Shown here: positions 1 to 12,105 of the stretch, piece after piece | Layout of the letters: every line of letters starts with the position of its first letter | How positions within the stretch are numbered: the first letter of the stretch is position 1 | DNA from: Apteryx mantelli | Taxonomy: Eukaryota > Chordata > Aves > Apterygiformes > Apterygidae | Assembly (NCBI RefSeq): GCF_036417845.1 | Contig: NC_089982.1 | Location: forward strand, 62,447,684 to 62,511,683 | Direction of reading: 5' to 3' | Length of the DNA stretch: 64,000 bases | Position numbers and translations under genes: made by a program | Notes under the pieces: generated by a model | Told to the model about the DNA's origin: nothing | What the model saw: only the letters and a program-made list of their open reading frames with translations | Databases searched by the model: none

Positions 1-1144
1 GAAGCTCTTTGCAGTTGCTTCCTGTCCCTCAGTGATACTAAAATGCTTAATTTGTCACATTATGTTCTCACAGATGACTGCAATCTGTAAATGGCATTAA
101 AAGAGTTTTGCTGTATGAATAGTCTGAAGGAGGCTCAAAGCAAGTTGTTGTGGCTAGCGCATATGTAATTATCAGCGTACTGTCCTGTTTTCAGATTTTT
201 GTTCTTTATTTTGATGTTTTTAGCTGCATCACACAAATGAGGCCTGGGTTCTGTTGAGTAGTTACAGCTGTGGTTTATATTCAGAATTTTTAAAAAACTT
301 ATTCAGGCTTCAATTTTCTAAAAGAATTCAGACATTCCTGCTGATAGTGAAATATATATAGGTTGATGACACTTTTGAATTCCCATTCTCATGGTTTCTT
401 CTGTTCTTCTGTATACAACAGAAAATGTAAGGACAGATCATTGTCACTTTATGTAATGCATGTTCTTTTATTAGGTGATATAAGCATATGCTGAAATAGG
501 AAAGGCTTACTGTATTAAAGTTTCTGTGAAATGCTGTTACAACTTGACCAACACAGGTGAATCCTCAAAAGAAATGGGAAGAACGTTTTACAGAAGGAAA
601 TTTTTCTTACATGGCCATTGTTCCGGTTTTCCCCCAACACACACTTTTTTTTGCCAGAGAATTATGCAAAAATTCAGGATCCTACTGCAGGTTGATTTAG
701 CAAAACTGATGATGGAACTAAATATTTAATAAAATCCTATTTTACCTATAAAGAGTACAGAGTAGATGTACAACATATTCTTAAAACATGGTAAGAATCA
801 AACATTTTCTTTTCTCATATTTCTAAGCCTCCTTGTAACCAACACTCAGTTGACAACCATGCTGTAGTGTGCTTGGTAGTTCATTACTTTCTGATCTCTT
901 TCCCTTTTTTCCATAGGTACAAAGACTTGACAAAATGATACCTCATATGATTCCTCTACTCACAAGTGTTTTGTATGTGTCATTTGTGGAAAGATGGTGT
1001 TATTTTAGCCAGCTGGTCTCATTTAGCTTCCCCTAAACTTAAATGCTTTTCAATTTATTTCAAGCCTAGGGCTAGGTGTTTCATCTGTGTGCTTTAACGG
1101 AAGCCATTCAAGTATTCCTGAACTATATGGATACAGCTTTTGAA

Positions 1145-1330
1145 TGTTGACAGAGCACTGGAACAGGTTGCCCAGAGAGGTTGTGGAGTCTCCTTCTCTG
1201 GAGATATTCAAAACGTGCCTGGATGCAATCCTGTGCAATGTGCTCTAGGTGACCCTGCTTGAGCAGGGGGATTGGACTAGATGATCTCCAGAGGTCCCTT
1301 CCAACCTCAGCGATTCTGTGTGATTCTGTT
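1145..1330 (+). mobile_element. CR1 LINE 3' end (5'-truncated)
   Basis: The sequence has the diagnostic avian CR1 3' landmarks in order: CACTGGAACAGGTTGCCCAG, a GTGGAGTCTCC block, GGACTAGATGATCTCCAGAG, CCCTTCCAACCTC, and terminal GATTCTGTGTGATTCTG octamer copies at about 1312-1329. Only the extreme 3' end remains, with no reverse-transcriptase coding, as for nearly all avian CR1 copies. The left boundary is approximate. Confidence 0.93.
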
Positions 1331-4300
1331 AATTAACTGTGTTTTTTCTTTTTTGTTCAATTACTAAAATGGTTATCTAGGAAGGGTAAGGGATGTGCCT
1401 TAGAAGACATGAATACCAAAGGCAGAGAGATGGATCTGGCTTGAAAACAAAAATACAAAACTTAGTTTTGATCCCAAAAGATAATCTTACTGGAGGCATT
1501 AAATGGAGTTGGAGAGGAAGGAGGGAAGCTAATACACCAATAACTTATGGGGAAGGTAGATTTTTGCAGCTATAGGGAGGTGCAGTACTTGAGAGGAAGT
1601 GAGTAAGATCTAAATTACAGTTTGAGCTCAGGGGCTAGGAACGTAACATAAGATCTCAGCAATGTCGTGTAGTTCAGAATTGCAGGATTTCAAGGGCAAG
1701 GAAGGGGGGAATGTGCTCAAAAGAAAAGAAGGAGTTCAGTTCACTTTCTTTTATGAATTAACAGCTACTGCATATATGCAGCAGAATCCAGAGTCTTCAG
1801 AAAACTCTCAAGGAAATGGTAGAGACTTTGAACAAATAAATTTTGTACTGAAAGAAGCAAAATTACTGCTATAAAGAAAACTAAAACTATGCTGGCATAC
1901 TGAGTCTGAAAATTAAAAAGAGGATGAGATAAACCTGCAATTTGTTTTTTGTATGAAACGGGCAGAATTGAGGTACCTCAGTACAAGAGAGTAACTAGAA
2001 AATTTTGATAAGTTTTCTGGTGGTGGTGGGGGGAGGCCTAAGTAAGTTTTAGCTTGGCTACTGTACATGTCCAGATCTGCTGTTGTCTTGGCTGAGTTAG
2101 GTTTTATCCTCTGGTTTAAGGCAGCTTCTGTGGAGCCAGCGTTCCCAATGTGATCTGAATGTGCCAAATGCACACACACAGGATGGGGATCATTAGTGAT
2201 CATTAGTAATAGCTGTTTTTATTCAAAAACAGGGCAGGAGGAGGAAGAGGTATCATGCTTCCCTTTGCATGATACTCCCTTGATTAGAGACCTGATGTGG
2301 AATGCACTTCACCAGTTTTAAGCACCTAGCCTGTGCCTATAGCTTAGATGCCCAGCAAACTAGGTTGCCTAAAGTGCCCAAATTCCCTGTGTGGTTGATG
2401 GGAGAAGTGATTTGGAAGGCCTCCAAGGAAGAGCTGCAGTGCCCTCTGCTTGTTCCCTGGGGCAGCCAGCTGGGCACCCCAGCTCTCGGGGAGCCGGGGC
2501 TCCCTTAAAGGCTGCTGGAGAGAAGTGGGGGGAGGTAGGCTGTGGTGCTGCATGGTCGAGTCAAACCTAAACGCACAGAAGGGGCAGACAGTTGCAAATA
2601 GTGTGGTAAGAAAAGACAAAATAGGGTGTCAGGTAAATTTCCTGAAGATTAATTGAGCTTGTGCTTGCTGCATACTGATATAAAGGGATTTGGATTAAAA
2701 AGTGTCTTTTCTGAGGCTATTCATCTCTTGGGGTGGGAAGAGGAGAGCTGATTTATTCTGGATTGGTAATGCTGAGAATACCTCCTGGGTTGAAACAGGG
2801 GACTCCCTCCCTCTGGAGGAGGTAAATTTCCTGGATGTTTAATGGCTGCTGAATACTCCCACCTGTGTCCCGGATGGGTGGTGTGAATGGCAGTGCAAAT
2901 CAACTTGTCTCTATTTGAACCATGGTTTCTGTGCCCTTTACTCATGTTCTTTCCTTTTGCTTGCTGAGCATATAATACTATCAATCATGTTTAAACAAGA
3001 AAACATGGTGCAGAATGATTAAGCCTTGGCTATCTAATGTGAACAAACAACATGCAAGACTTAACTAGATGAAGATGGACTAAGGTTTCTTCCCCCCACA
3101 CACACACACTCAGTGTTTTATAAAGTCCTGTATTTGTTTCAATGGGAATTTTGAGGAAATTTTGAAGTTAGGCTCAAAGTACTGAGTGTCTTATACTAAT
3201 GCTGGATGAAATTTCCATTTCTCTTTTTTGTTTTCTATCCTCTTGTTAATTTTTCAGTTATAGGGGCCTGCAATAAGGTGCCATTGGTCTTTCTCTTGTA
3301 GACAGAAGCTGTTGCCCTGGATGCACCATTTCTTCTCCCCTCTGCCTGAGGAGAAGCACCTGTGGTAGAGCTGGCTGATTTCTTTGAAATACCACTCCAC
3401 AGGGTTAGAAGGCACATAGCCAGCCTGTGTACCTGGCTGATTTAGATCATACAATGAAGCAAAGTTATAAAAAGATATGTAAGGCTGGAGCAAGATGGGA
3501 AAAAGAAAGCTGAGTTGTTGCCAATGGGAAGGCAGGAGACTCTTCTAACTCTTGGAGAAGAGAAGACAGGAGAAATCCCAAACTGGTAGTGTTGATGTAC
3601 AGCTGGAAGTGGAAGATGGTGGAAGATACACGAGTAAGGTTTGAAAACCATCTGTGCTGTAAAGGTGAGTATGTTTGGAGTTATTTGGTGGGGAGTGGGT
3701 TGGTGGTATGTTTTGCTGGTGAGTTTAGAAAAGACCTCTTATACCAAGCTGCCTGTGAAACAGAACTTGCTCCAGACCTTGTGGGATGCCCATCAAGTGG
3801 GTCGCACTTGGCTATCTCTTTCTGGAAATGCGGTCTGGCTTTCTTAGTCTTCATCTGTGTATAGTCTTTGCAGAAAATTGCATGTTAACTGAAGTAGCTT
3901 TTCTTTAAATTGTATCTATGCAACCCCTAGCGCCACAGAAATGTAATGGCATCAAGTTTTGCTATTGCTATAGCTTAGCTGACTTCCACGAAGGGGGTTA
4001 TGTTGGCAAATACATTTTTCTGTCAGCGTAACTTCTTACTTTACATGTGTAAACCTCTGATCCCCCCCTCCCAGTTCCCTTGTTAGCTATCTCTTCCTTG
4101 CTTATTTTCAGTCAGTCTTTCTAGTCCTATTCCTTCTGGGCAGGTGATTTGCCAAGCATGTAGCAGTGGTGGACAGGAGGCACTCGCGCTTGTATGGATT
4201 GTGTTGAAGTTACTGAAATGGTGGCCGGTGCACAGGGAACAGAGCGCGTTTGTTTTGGTAAACTTTCTGTAGCTGATGTGATAGAGGTTTGGTAAGAAAT

Positions 4301-4533
4301 GAAGCACAGTTTCCCTAGCAGTAGCTATCGTAAGTAGGCACAGCAGTGAAGACAGAGTTCAAGGTGCTGCTTTGACATCTAGACCTGCTCCAAAATACTG
4401 GTACAAGGGCTACCTTACCTGTGAGTGATATGAAGATATAAACTTTGCTCTCTCTCTCTTTTTCTTTTTTTTTAAGGTGCTTTTTTAAGATTGAAATGAC
4501 TTCTTGGTAAAATGGTGAATAGTATCTGGATTC

Positions 4534-4556
4534 TTTTTTTTTTTTTTTTTTTTTTT
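4534..4556. repeat. 23-base poly(T) run
   Basis: Uninterrupted T run in non-coding DNA. No target-site duplication or element was recognised around it. Confidence 0.85.
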
Positions 4557-5514
4557 AGAGCTGCTATCTCCTTAGAGACATAGTAGGACAGTGACTATCC
4601 CTTGGTGTATGTACCCTAGAGCACCATTTTGTGGCTGAGGTACATTACAGAGTCCAAGCTAATAAGCTCAGATGATACTTGCTAGTACTGATGGCAGAAG
4701 AGCAAGCAGGGAGAGGAGGCAGCAGTGGGAGCATGAAAAACTTGCAGAAACTTGGGAGGAAGAGGAACATGCTGTGAGAAATGCTAGTGATAGTAAAGGC
4801 AGCAGCCTGAGAGAAAGACTGTGTCATACTGTCCTGAAAATTAGCTATCTGAATGCCCTTACCTTAAGTACCTTCAGGTCTGTGGTTCACTCTAAATGCA
4901 TATGGGACCACTAGAATAGGTCTCTTTTCTTTTTCTTTCTTTCTTTTTTTAGTGTAGTGCTTTCATTTCCTGTTTTTTCTCGAACTACCTTCAGTGTGCA
5001 TCACTATTACCTGGGTTCCTAGCTGGATATATATAGTGTGGTTTTTGCATTAAATAAGATAATCTTTTGACATACTAGAAGATGTGAAATAAGATATGGC
5101 TTATATGAAGAGATGGCTCATATGAAAATAGTTAATACTTTAATTAGTGACCTTCAGTATTTTGATATATAGTCAAAACAGTTACCCTTTAAAAGCAGCA
5201 GATTTAGGAGAGTAAGTATTTTCCAATGCTTGTTTTCCAAAGATTCTATATAAGTGTGTATGTATACCTGTACATATGTACTGTATGTAGATACATGTGC
5301 GCGTGCACAGGGATGGACCTGACAGTTTCTCTCAGCTCAGCTGAAATCTGCGTTTACTGGCAGCAGAGGGAGCCATTGAAGCTTTTATTGATTATTCAAC
5401 AAAGTGGTTTTTTTTCCTTTGGTAGGGGGGAAGTAACTAGCACTAATCTAGCGCTAATAGCACTAATCTAATCAGAGGTAGCTCAAGGTTTCTCTGCAAC
5501 TGGCTTTTGCTCGC

Positions 5515-5800
5515 CTATGGCTGAGTGTCCTGTGCCTCGGAAAAGGAAATGTAGGGGCAAAGATGCAGGCAGCCCCGCCAGGAGCAGCGGCCCTTGCCCC
5601 GCGCTGTCTCCTCCTCCTCCTCCGGAGCCGAGCCGAGCCGAGCCGAGCCGGTGGCAGAGCGCAGAGCGGGGCCCAGGCCCAGGCCCAGGCCCAGGCCGAG
5701 CCCGGCAGCCCCCCGTCTGCGCCTCGGCGCTCCGCTCCCCTGGGCCGCTTTCTATTCGCCGCTGCCCTGCACTTGGCCTTGCAAGTCCCTGCTGCAATTA
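5515..5800. promoter_or_regulatory. short CpG-rich block with tandem micro-repeats
   Basis: About 22 CpGs fall in roughly 210 bases (5575-5785), in otherwise A/T-rich DNA. The block contains (CTC)5 at 5608-5622, five copies of GAGCC at 5625-5649 and four of GCCCAG at 5671-5694. Overlapping long frames on both strands here are low-complexity products of the GC bias, not genes. It lies 6.3 kb past the C4orf19 stop, so it cannot be the main C4orf19 promoter; a promoter for an unrecognised transcript is possible. Confidence 0.35.
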
Positions 5801-7531
5801 TTAAAAGGAACAAACGTAAACTTCTCCCTAAGCCAAATTTTTAATCAAAGAGGTGAGAACGAACAGGATCTGTGTGGCTCACGTCAAAACAATAGCTGCC
5901 TACATCGGTTGCTAATTAACATGAATGCGTGACTCTGGAAAAGTAATTCAGAATTAGGGTGGGATATGTGTATTATTTTTTTACAGCTTTTGATCATTTG
6001 TTTTGGATGTGATTACTGTCGGGCCTTTAGTATGATTCTTTTTCACAGGTGCTAACTAGATGTATTTCATGTGCAAGTCTGCATAAATAGATTAATCACT
6101 AAAAATTAATAGTAACCTAGATCAGACAGCAGCACTGTTCTGGCAAAGTATGCAGTATACTTTTAGATTAACCTCTGTTGCATTTTATCCACCAAACTGA
6201 ATTTTTTTGGGTTGAAAATCTGTAGTATTCCCTCAGTTCTGGAGATAGCTTTTTCAGGAGAGACATGGGCATCTTGGGGGAAGCTTGCACTAGCTTTGAT
6301 CGCAGCAAAGTCTTTTCATATAAATTCCAATATCTCGTATTGGAAATACTGAAAATTGCATGGAGAAACTAATCTGATAAATGTCCCTGTGATAATTTGA
6401 TATCATCTTATTACTGAAAGAAGTCCTCAAATGAGAACTAGAGGAAAGTAAAGCTTTATTTGGAAAGTAACCATTAGGCACAAGAGATGGAAGCAACCTA
6501 TGTTATTCATTCCAGGAGATTCTTAGCCAAATCTCCCTACTATGTGTCTTCAAATCCTTAAGTGTTTTTTAAATCTTACTCATACATTCATTTTGCTCCA
6601 TGTACTCATAGTTGTATTGCTGTTGTCACTTTAACTTGCTCTGCTTTTGGGTAAGTCCAGGTGATTTACATGCTGTCTCTTGGTACAGCTCTAAGTGTTA
6701 AGAGCAGAGGAGAGCATATGTGGTCACATGTCCTTGAAAATCTGTGGCCCTCCGTGACATTAAGGTGAGTAGCTGAGGGTGTTGCCTTGCTCCTGCGCCG
6801 CTTCTGCACCCTCCTAAGAACCAAGCCAGCCCCCTGTGCAGTGTAAACAGCCGCGAGCTCAGCGAGCAAATAAATAAAACCACAGCCTTCATGTGACACA
6901 GTTTTATTGTGGGGTTGGTTCCGTAGTTTTTCTTAAGTCATCTACAGCCTGGCTTAATACCAGGAAGCTGTATTTCCTGAAGGACTTGTTTTGTTTGTTT
7001 TGCTATAGAATAAAAGGTTTTTCGGTTGGCAACATAGATTTGAATTGCGAAGTACAGCAAAAACCTGTTAAGTGTGGTGTAATCTATAGTCATTGCAATC
7101 AAGATTCAGAGCAGGGAGTGGTGTAACCTGTGTAGATCGTTTATGATGATGGTTGTGAACTGGCTGCTTGTGAATTGTACTTCAGCAAGCTGATTAAAAA
7201 CACAATCAGGATAGCCATCACCTTCAGAGATTCACCAACAGAATTGTGCTCGCTGAATTAAATGGTGCGGGGGAATGCTGCTGTCCTCACGTTGAAGGAG
7301 GAAGAGATGGAGGGGTGAGGAAAGGGATTCAGACAGTCGGGCACTACCCAAGAGAAGTGGAGGACAAGCTATATAATAGAGATCTGTTGTGAAGTTGGAT
7401 AAGCCATGTTAACAAAACTAAAATTGTATTTAACAATAAAAAAATAAAAAGAATTAAGCTGTTAAATCATAACTGCTTACATTAAAGCACAACATTTCTG
7501 TAAGCTACTATACAAACTGGGAAGCACATCC

Positions 7532-7534
<3 letters not shown>

Positions 7535-7580
<46 letters not shown>
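7535..7580. repeat. 46-base poly(T) run
   Basis: Uninterrupted T from 7535 to 7580, the longest homopolymer in the window. It could be the poly(A) tail of a minus-strand retroposed insert, but I see no processed gene or AATAAA in the adjoining sequence, so a simple expanded homopolymer is as likely. Confidence 0.9.
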
Positions 7581-7587
<7 letters not shown>

Positions 7588-8099
7588 CAGCAGCTCATAG
7601 GTTGAAACGGAAAAAGTGAAAAAGTCACTAAGCACCTGGGACAGAGTTCGCTGAAGTGCTGAATCGGGAGTACTCTCATCTGTGGCTGCAGAATGAATAT
7701 TACTTTCTTCAGTTTATCCAACCAGTTCAATTCAAAGATTGCCTGATTTTAAGTTTGGGAAATGAATGTGAGGGCTCAAAATGAGGAAAAGTTTTAAAAC
7801 AAACCTCCTAAACTGCCAAGGGAAATTTCTCATGGGGAAAGAGTCCCTAGATTGAGTTGTTTGTCTGCATATGTGAGAGTGTGAAATTTGGAAAGCCTGG
7901 CCAGGGACGGAGCTGAGGAGTCTTCATTTCGTGATGGTAGAAAAAAGAAATTCTTTGCCAAGGGCACTTCTTATTGGAAAATTCAATAAAAAACTCTTAG
8001 TCTGCTTCAACAAAAACTCTTAAACTTTGAGATGAAGACATTCTAAAATCTAGAAGCAAACAGTGCCTGAAACAGTTTTGTTGGTAATACTTCCTTTAA

Positions 8100-8720
8100 A
8101 AATGGATTAGTTTTTAATGTAGACTATGACTTTGTTAAATTTGCTTTCTTATGTATTGAGCATGTTAAAGACGTTTTAATACATTTAATTTTGAAGTGCT
8201 GCTCTTGCGCAATTTAGATGGATTCCAATATCATCTACATGCAAGGGGAGACATTACAGTTCAAGATAAATAATCTATTAAGATTCATCATTTCAACTTA
8301 ATTAAAATATACAACTTAAGCATTTGAATAAACTTATAAAATATCATATGCACATGCTTTAATAAATGTTGATATATTCTGTTCTCATTTAACCAAATGT
8401 GATATATCAGCAGGGATTAATCTTATGGAAAATTAAATTGCATTTAAGAAATTAAAACTACAAATACAACACAAGGTCAAAATTAATTTTGTTTATATTA
8501 AAATCAGCATTTCTTGTTTCATGATTTAAATGATGATAAAAATTGGTATTTTTAGGTTACTTTAAAGCAATCAGCTCTGAAGGATCCTTTAGAAAGTAAT
8601 AGACTTTACTGAATTTTTATTTTTAATGAGAAGTCTCCATAGCAACATTTGCCTGGCTGATTGCCTTTGTTTCTTTAAAAGAGAAAAAAAAATCTGTGTG
8701 GAATTTATCTATTTCCAAGT
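8100..8720. promoter_or_regulatory. A/T-rich block with RFX X-box-like site
   Basis: A uniformly A/T-rich, non-repetitive stretch. At 8633-8646 is GTCTCCATAGCAAC, an RFX X-box with its second half-site intact and one mismatch in the first half (consensus GTNRCC-N0-3-RGYAAC). No ORF. It may be a conserved regulatory element; only alignment would show it. Confidence 0.25.
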
Positions 8721-10439
8721 TCCAACTTCTTGTTATGCTTTTGTTTGCTAGACTAAACAATTCTGTAACATCAGATTTCAGTTTCTGCTATTGCTCTGTA
8801 AACAAAGTTGCCCAGTAACATTCTTTCTAAGACCTAAATCAGTTAACTTGAGTCTTGTGGACTGGGCTGCTTGTTTGCTTTCCATTACTGTTGACATATC
8901 TGTAATCTCTGCAGTGGTCTGAAAATTTTTTCATAATAATCCAGTGGTGATCCACTGTCAAATGAGAAACTAATATTTTTACACCTACTCAATATTTCAT
9001 TGTTTATGTACTGAAAGGCTACAATATCCTTGTAAGCTGTATCATTAGCTTCAGAGGATAATCAGTAAAACCTGAGCTTCCAAGATACAAAGTCTTTCTT
9101 AGAACTTCTGCCATTTATAATAGTTTTCCATCCTGTTATCTGTTCTTTATTACTACATGTATGTCTTTACGCTTAGCTGGATAGAAATACATCAAATATA
9201 GAAACATTAAAAATAGATGTTTTGGGCAGCCAGCTCACTCATGTTAATTCCTTTTGTATCAAAGGAAAACCAAAATATTTAGGCTTCACTTTATGTGAAG
9301 AAACAGCTAAGAATTCTTGACACTGTCTCTTTCAGCTGTGAAATGGTGGAACAGAAGGGGAATGAAGCTGTGTGGAAAGCTGCATGAGGAGGTTAAGAAA
9401 AGTCTGAATGTTGGAGACGCCTCATTCGATTTATGGAAGTGCTCTCTGTATCCTGCAGATTTGAGGTATGCAGATGCCTGATTTATTTTCTTGTTGCTAA
9501 GAGAAGCACTGACCAGTTATTTTCTACACAATGAATGTACTTATTTTACATTCTATTTTGACTTTTTTGTAATGGGAACTTGGTTTGCAATAAATGTGAT
9601 GTTTATGGCCCAGCACGGGATTTAAGTCCAGGGCCCTGGGATTATGGGCCATACCATACAACAGGTTCGTTACAACCATACAAGAGCTGCCTGGTTTGAG
9701 GTGCCAAGGGAGCGTGTTTGTTTTTAACATCCCATGCAAAGAGGTGCAGGCCTACAGCGTGTTTTAATTCTCAGCAAGCAAGACCAAAATATGCTTTAAT
9801 CTGCAACAAAAGCTTAGGTTGGAGGTTACAAAAAAAAAAAAATCGAATCAAGAGGATATTGAAAAGTTGGACGGATTTCCTAGGGTGTTTGTGGCATTTC
9901 TTTCTTCAGCATTTTTAACTTAGATCTTTTCTCATAATCTGTTGCGCTGGGCGCACTCTCAGCCAGGGCCTGTCCCAGCGCCCTGCCAGGGAGCTGGGCG
10001 GCCGGCAGCTGCGGCCCTGGGCATTGGGCACTGCTGCAGGGCTGGGGTCAACCTTGCTTGAGACAGCAAGGGACAGCAAGGCTGTATTTGCATAGGGCTT
10101 TAGTTTCACAATATAACAGCAGACATGCTATTTCCCATCACAGCCATAACTAGTAATACGTAACGTGCAAATAGTCTCCCAGTGTGGTTCAATATTATAG
10201 TAATGTTTGATACATGCACATGCGTGTATAAAATTTATATGCACCTATGAAAAAGCTTCGAAGTGCAGTGCTAAATGTTACTACTTAAAACTGCTTCTCA
10301 GCTTTGCAGGTCTCTTTGGAATTTGCATCGTGATTTGCTGCTAATGCATTTTTACAAGTGACGAAACAGTTGCACGTATAACTTGCACTGAAAAGGGAAG
10401 AAGGTGCTAGAGAAAGAATGAACACTACTATGATATTTT

Positions 10440-12105
10440 TAAAACACATAAAACTTTATTTTACAGATACAATATGGTGACTGATCTTTAGCTGTGTTTA
10501 GTTGTCTTGAAGCTGAAACTTTAGTTTTTAAATCACTTTAGGAATATCATTAACACTTTGAGAAATGGAAATCTTGATTGGCTTTGCAGTATTTGGAAGA
10601 AAAAGGGGAATCTGTATTTAAACAAAAATATTTTAAATATCTACACATTGCTTAAAAACCCTACCTCTTAATATTCTTATCTTTAGATAAGATTATGTTA
10701 CTGATTAGACTAGGATTCAGCATTTACTGTTGGCAAATATATAGTTGGTGCTTTTCGTATATCTAACAAAGGATAAATTTTACAATATTTCTTTTATGTA
10801 ACTGTTACATAATCAGAAAATGAATAAAGTACAAAAGCCACGAGATGATCTTTCATATGTTTAAATTAGTTTTAATAAGAGTTTATAATAGACTCAGAAA
10901 CCACAAAATTTCAAAATAAAATTTCAAGCACTTTCTATTTCAGCCATTAAGATCCAACTTTTGATGACATGACAGCACCAAGTCGGTCTCTGTATCTCCT
11001 TTGCTTCCCACAAGAAATCTAACAAGACCAGGTTTAACATACTAGTGTGAATATCAGAGAAAGAGTAAACACTCCAAAATACAGGCTTGACATTTTCAAG
11101 TCTTTTGCTTTACTCAACTAGAAAGCGCGATCCCTTTCCTGCTTTATGTTTAGGGACTGCGGTGGAGTCAGAGCGGGGACCACACTGGCTCTCACTGTTT
11201 GTGTATAAACAGAATGTATCTCGCCGGGGACATTATGAGACACAACCTGTTTGCAAACTGTAGTGTTAAGACAAGTGAACTGTGCTGCAAAACTTAGGAG
11301 AGTTGAGAGGTTCGCAGGCTGCAGTTTCACAACAATCTGAGTCTACTTATCCAGCAGGATTGAGTTTGGACCAACTCCCCAGCACCTCTGACACTGCATG
11401 TGCCATTTTTGTGAGCTACTTCAGCTCATTAAACCAGCAGAAAATTATTCACTTTTGAATTGGGTTAAGCTTCTGCCCTTTTAATCAACTGAAGCAGGTC
11501 ACTGGGGGTTCAGAAAAGGTCTAGGGTGGGTGTAAGGGAAGAGATGAGGTTGTTATCCTGCCCCCAGCTGCACGTGCACAGATTCAGGCTTAAACGGATG
11601 GAACTGTAACCACAGTGGAATGCAAGTCAAGCTGCCTTCCTTATTTTGTACTTTATTAGACCATACAACTTTGCATCAGTTTTGTGTTAACATCATGAAA
11701 ATCTGTGGTTTCTAACTCCATGGTTTCTATAGTTCTGTTTTAAATAATGGAAGCTTTTTGAACCTGAAACATACAGTGTTCACAGATCCTCCTGAGCTCA
11801 GACCTGAAGGAAATGTTTGCATGAGCCCAGGTGAGGTGGGCATACAGCAGAATATCCTGTGCAAACAAATGATATTTTGCCCTCCTGGCTGGCCCCACAG
11901 AGAAGGATCTTATTATTACCATTAGCCAAGGGAGCTATTCTGTACCTTAGGCAGTAGAAATTAAAGGGCCATATTTTAACAGCAAAAGGGACAGAGTCCC
12001 AATTCCTTTTATTTGTGCTATTCATAACAGTGGTCCATGTGTACAGCACATGCATTCATCTAGATCCAGAATAAGATCATCAGTGTATTAGAAAGAAACC
12101 TTCGT
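10440..12105 (-). other. C4orf19: C4orf19 downstream region with candidate poly(A) signals
   Basis: Three canonical AATAAA hexamers occur on the minus strand below the stop codon: 12013-12008 (about 95 bases after the stop), 11657-11652 and 10460-10455. The last is followed by GTTTTATGTGTTTT, the best U/GU-rich downstream context. The 3' UTR could therefore be about 0.1, 0.45 or 1.65 kb, and alternative ends are possible. No coding frame is supported here. Confidence 0.4.

Larger units (their letters stand above)
1..10439. other. non-coding region left of C4orf19
   Basis: Apart from the CR1 end, CpG-rich block, homopolymers and A/T-rich block listed separately, I recognise no gene. All open frames are short (at most 113 codons, the longest in the CpG-rich block) and show no known family. 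There is a (CA)n run at about 3097-3109 and a short GC-rich patch at 9950-10050. In human the next gene beyond C4orf19 is RELL1, converging on it. RELL1 coding motifs were not found, though its 3' UTR could extend in from the left. Confidence 0.6.

Noticed and set aside
1050-1238. 62-codon minus-strand frame
   Set aside because: It is antisense to the CR1 3' end.
5472-5932. Frames of 93-113 codons on both strands over the 5.6 kb CpG-rich block
   Set aside because: Their repeats (RAEPSRAEP, GPGPGPG types) come straight from the GAGCC and GCCCAG tandem repeats; no family match.
7535-8100. Processed pseudogene ending in the poly(T) run
   Set aside because: The adjoining sequence read on the minus strand shows no coding frame, AATAAA or known transcript.
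1-12000. RELL1 exons, expected by synteny at the left
   Set aside because: I looked for the conserved C-terminal RELL1 motifs on the plus strand and saw none. A 3' UTR cannot be ruled in or out by eye.
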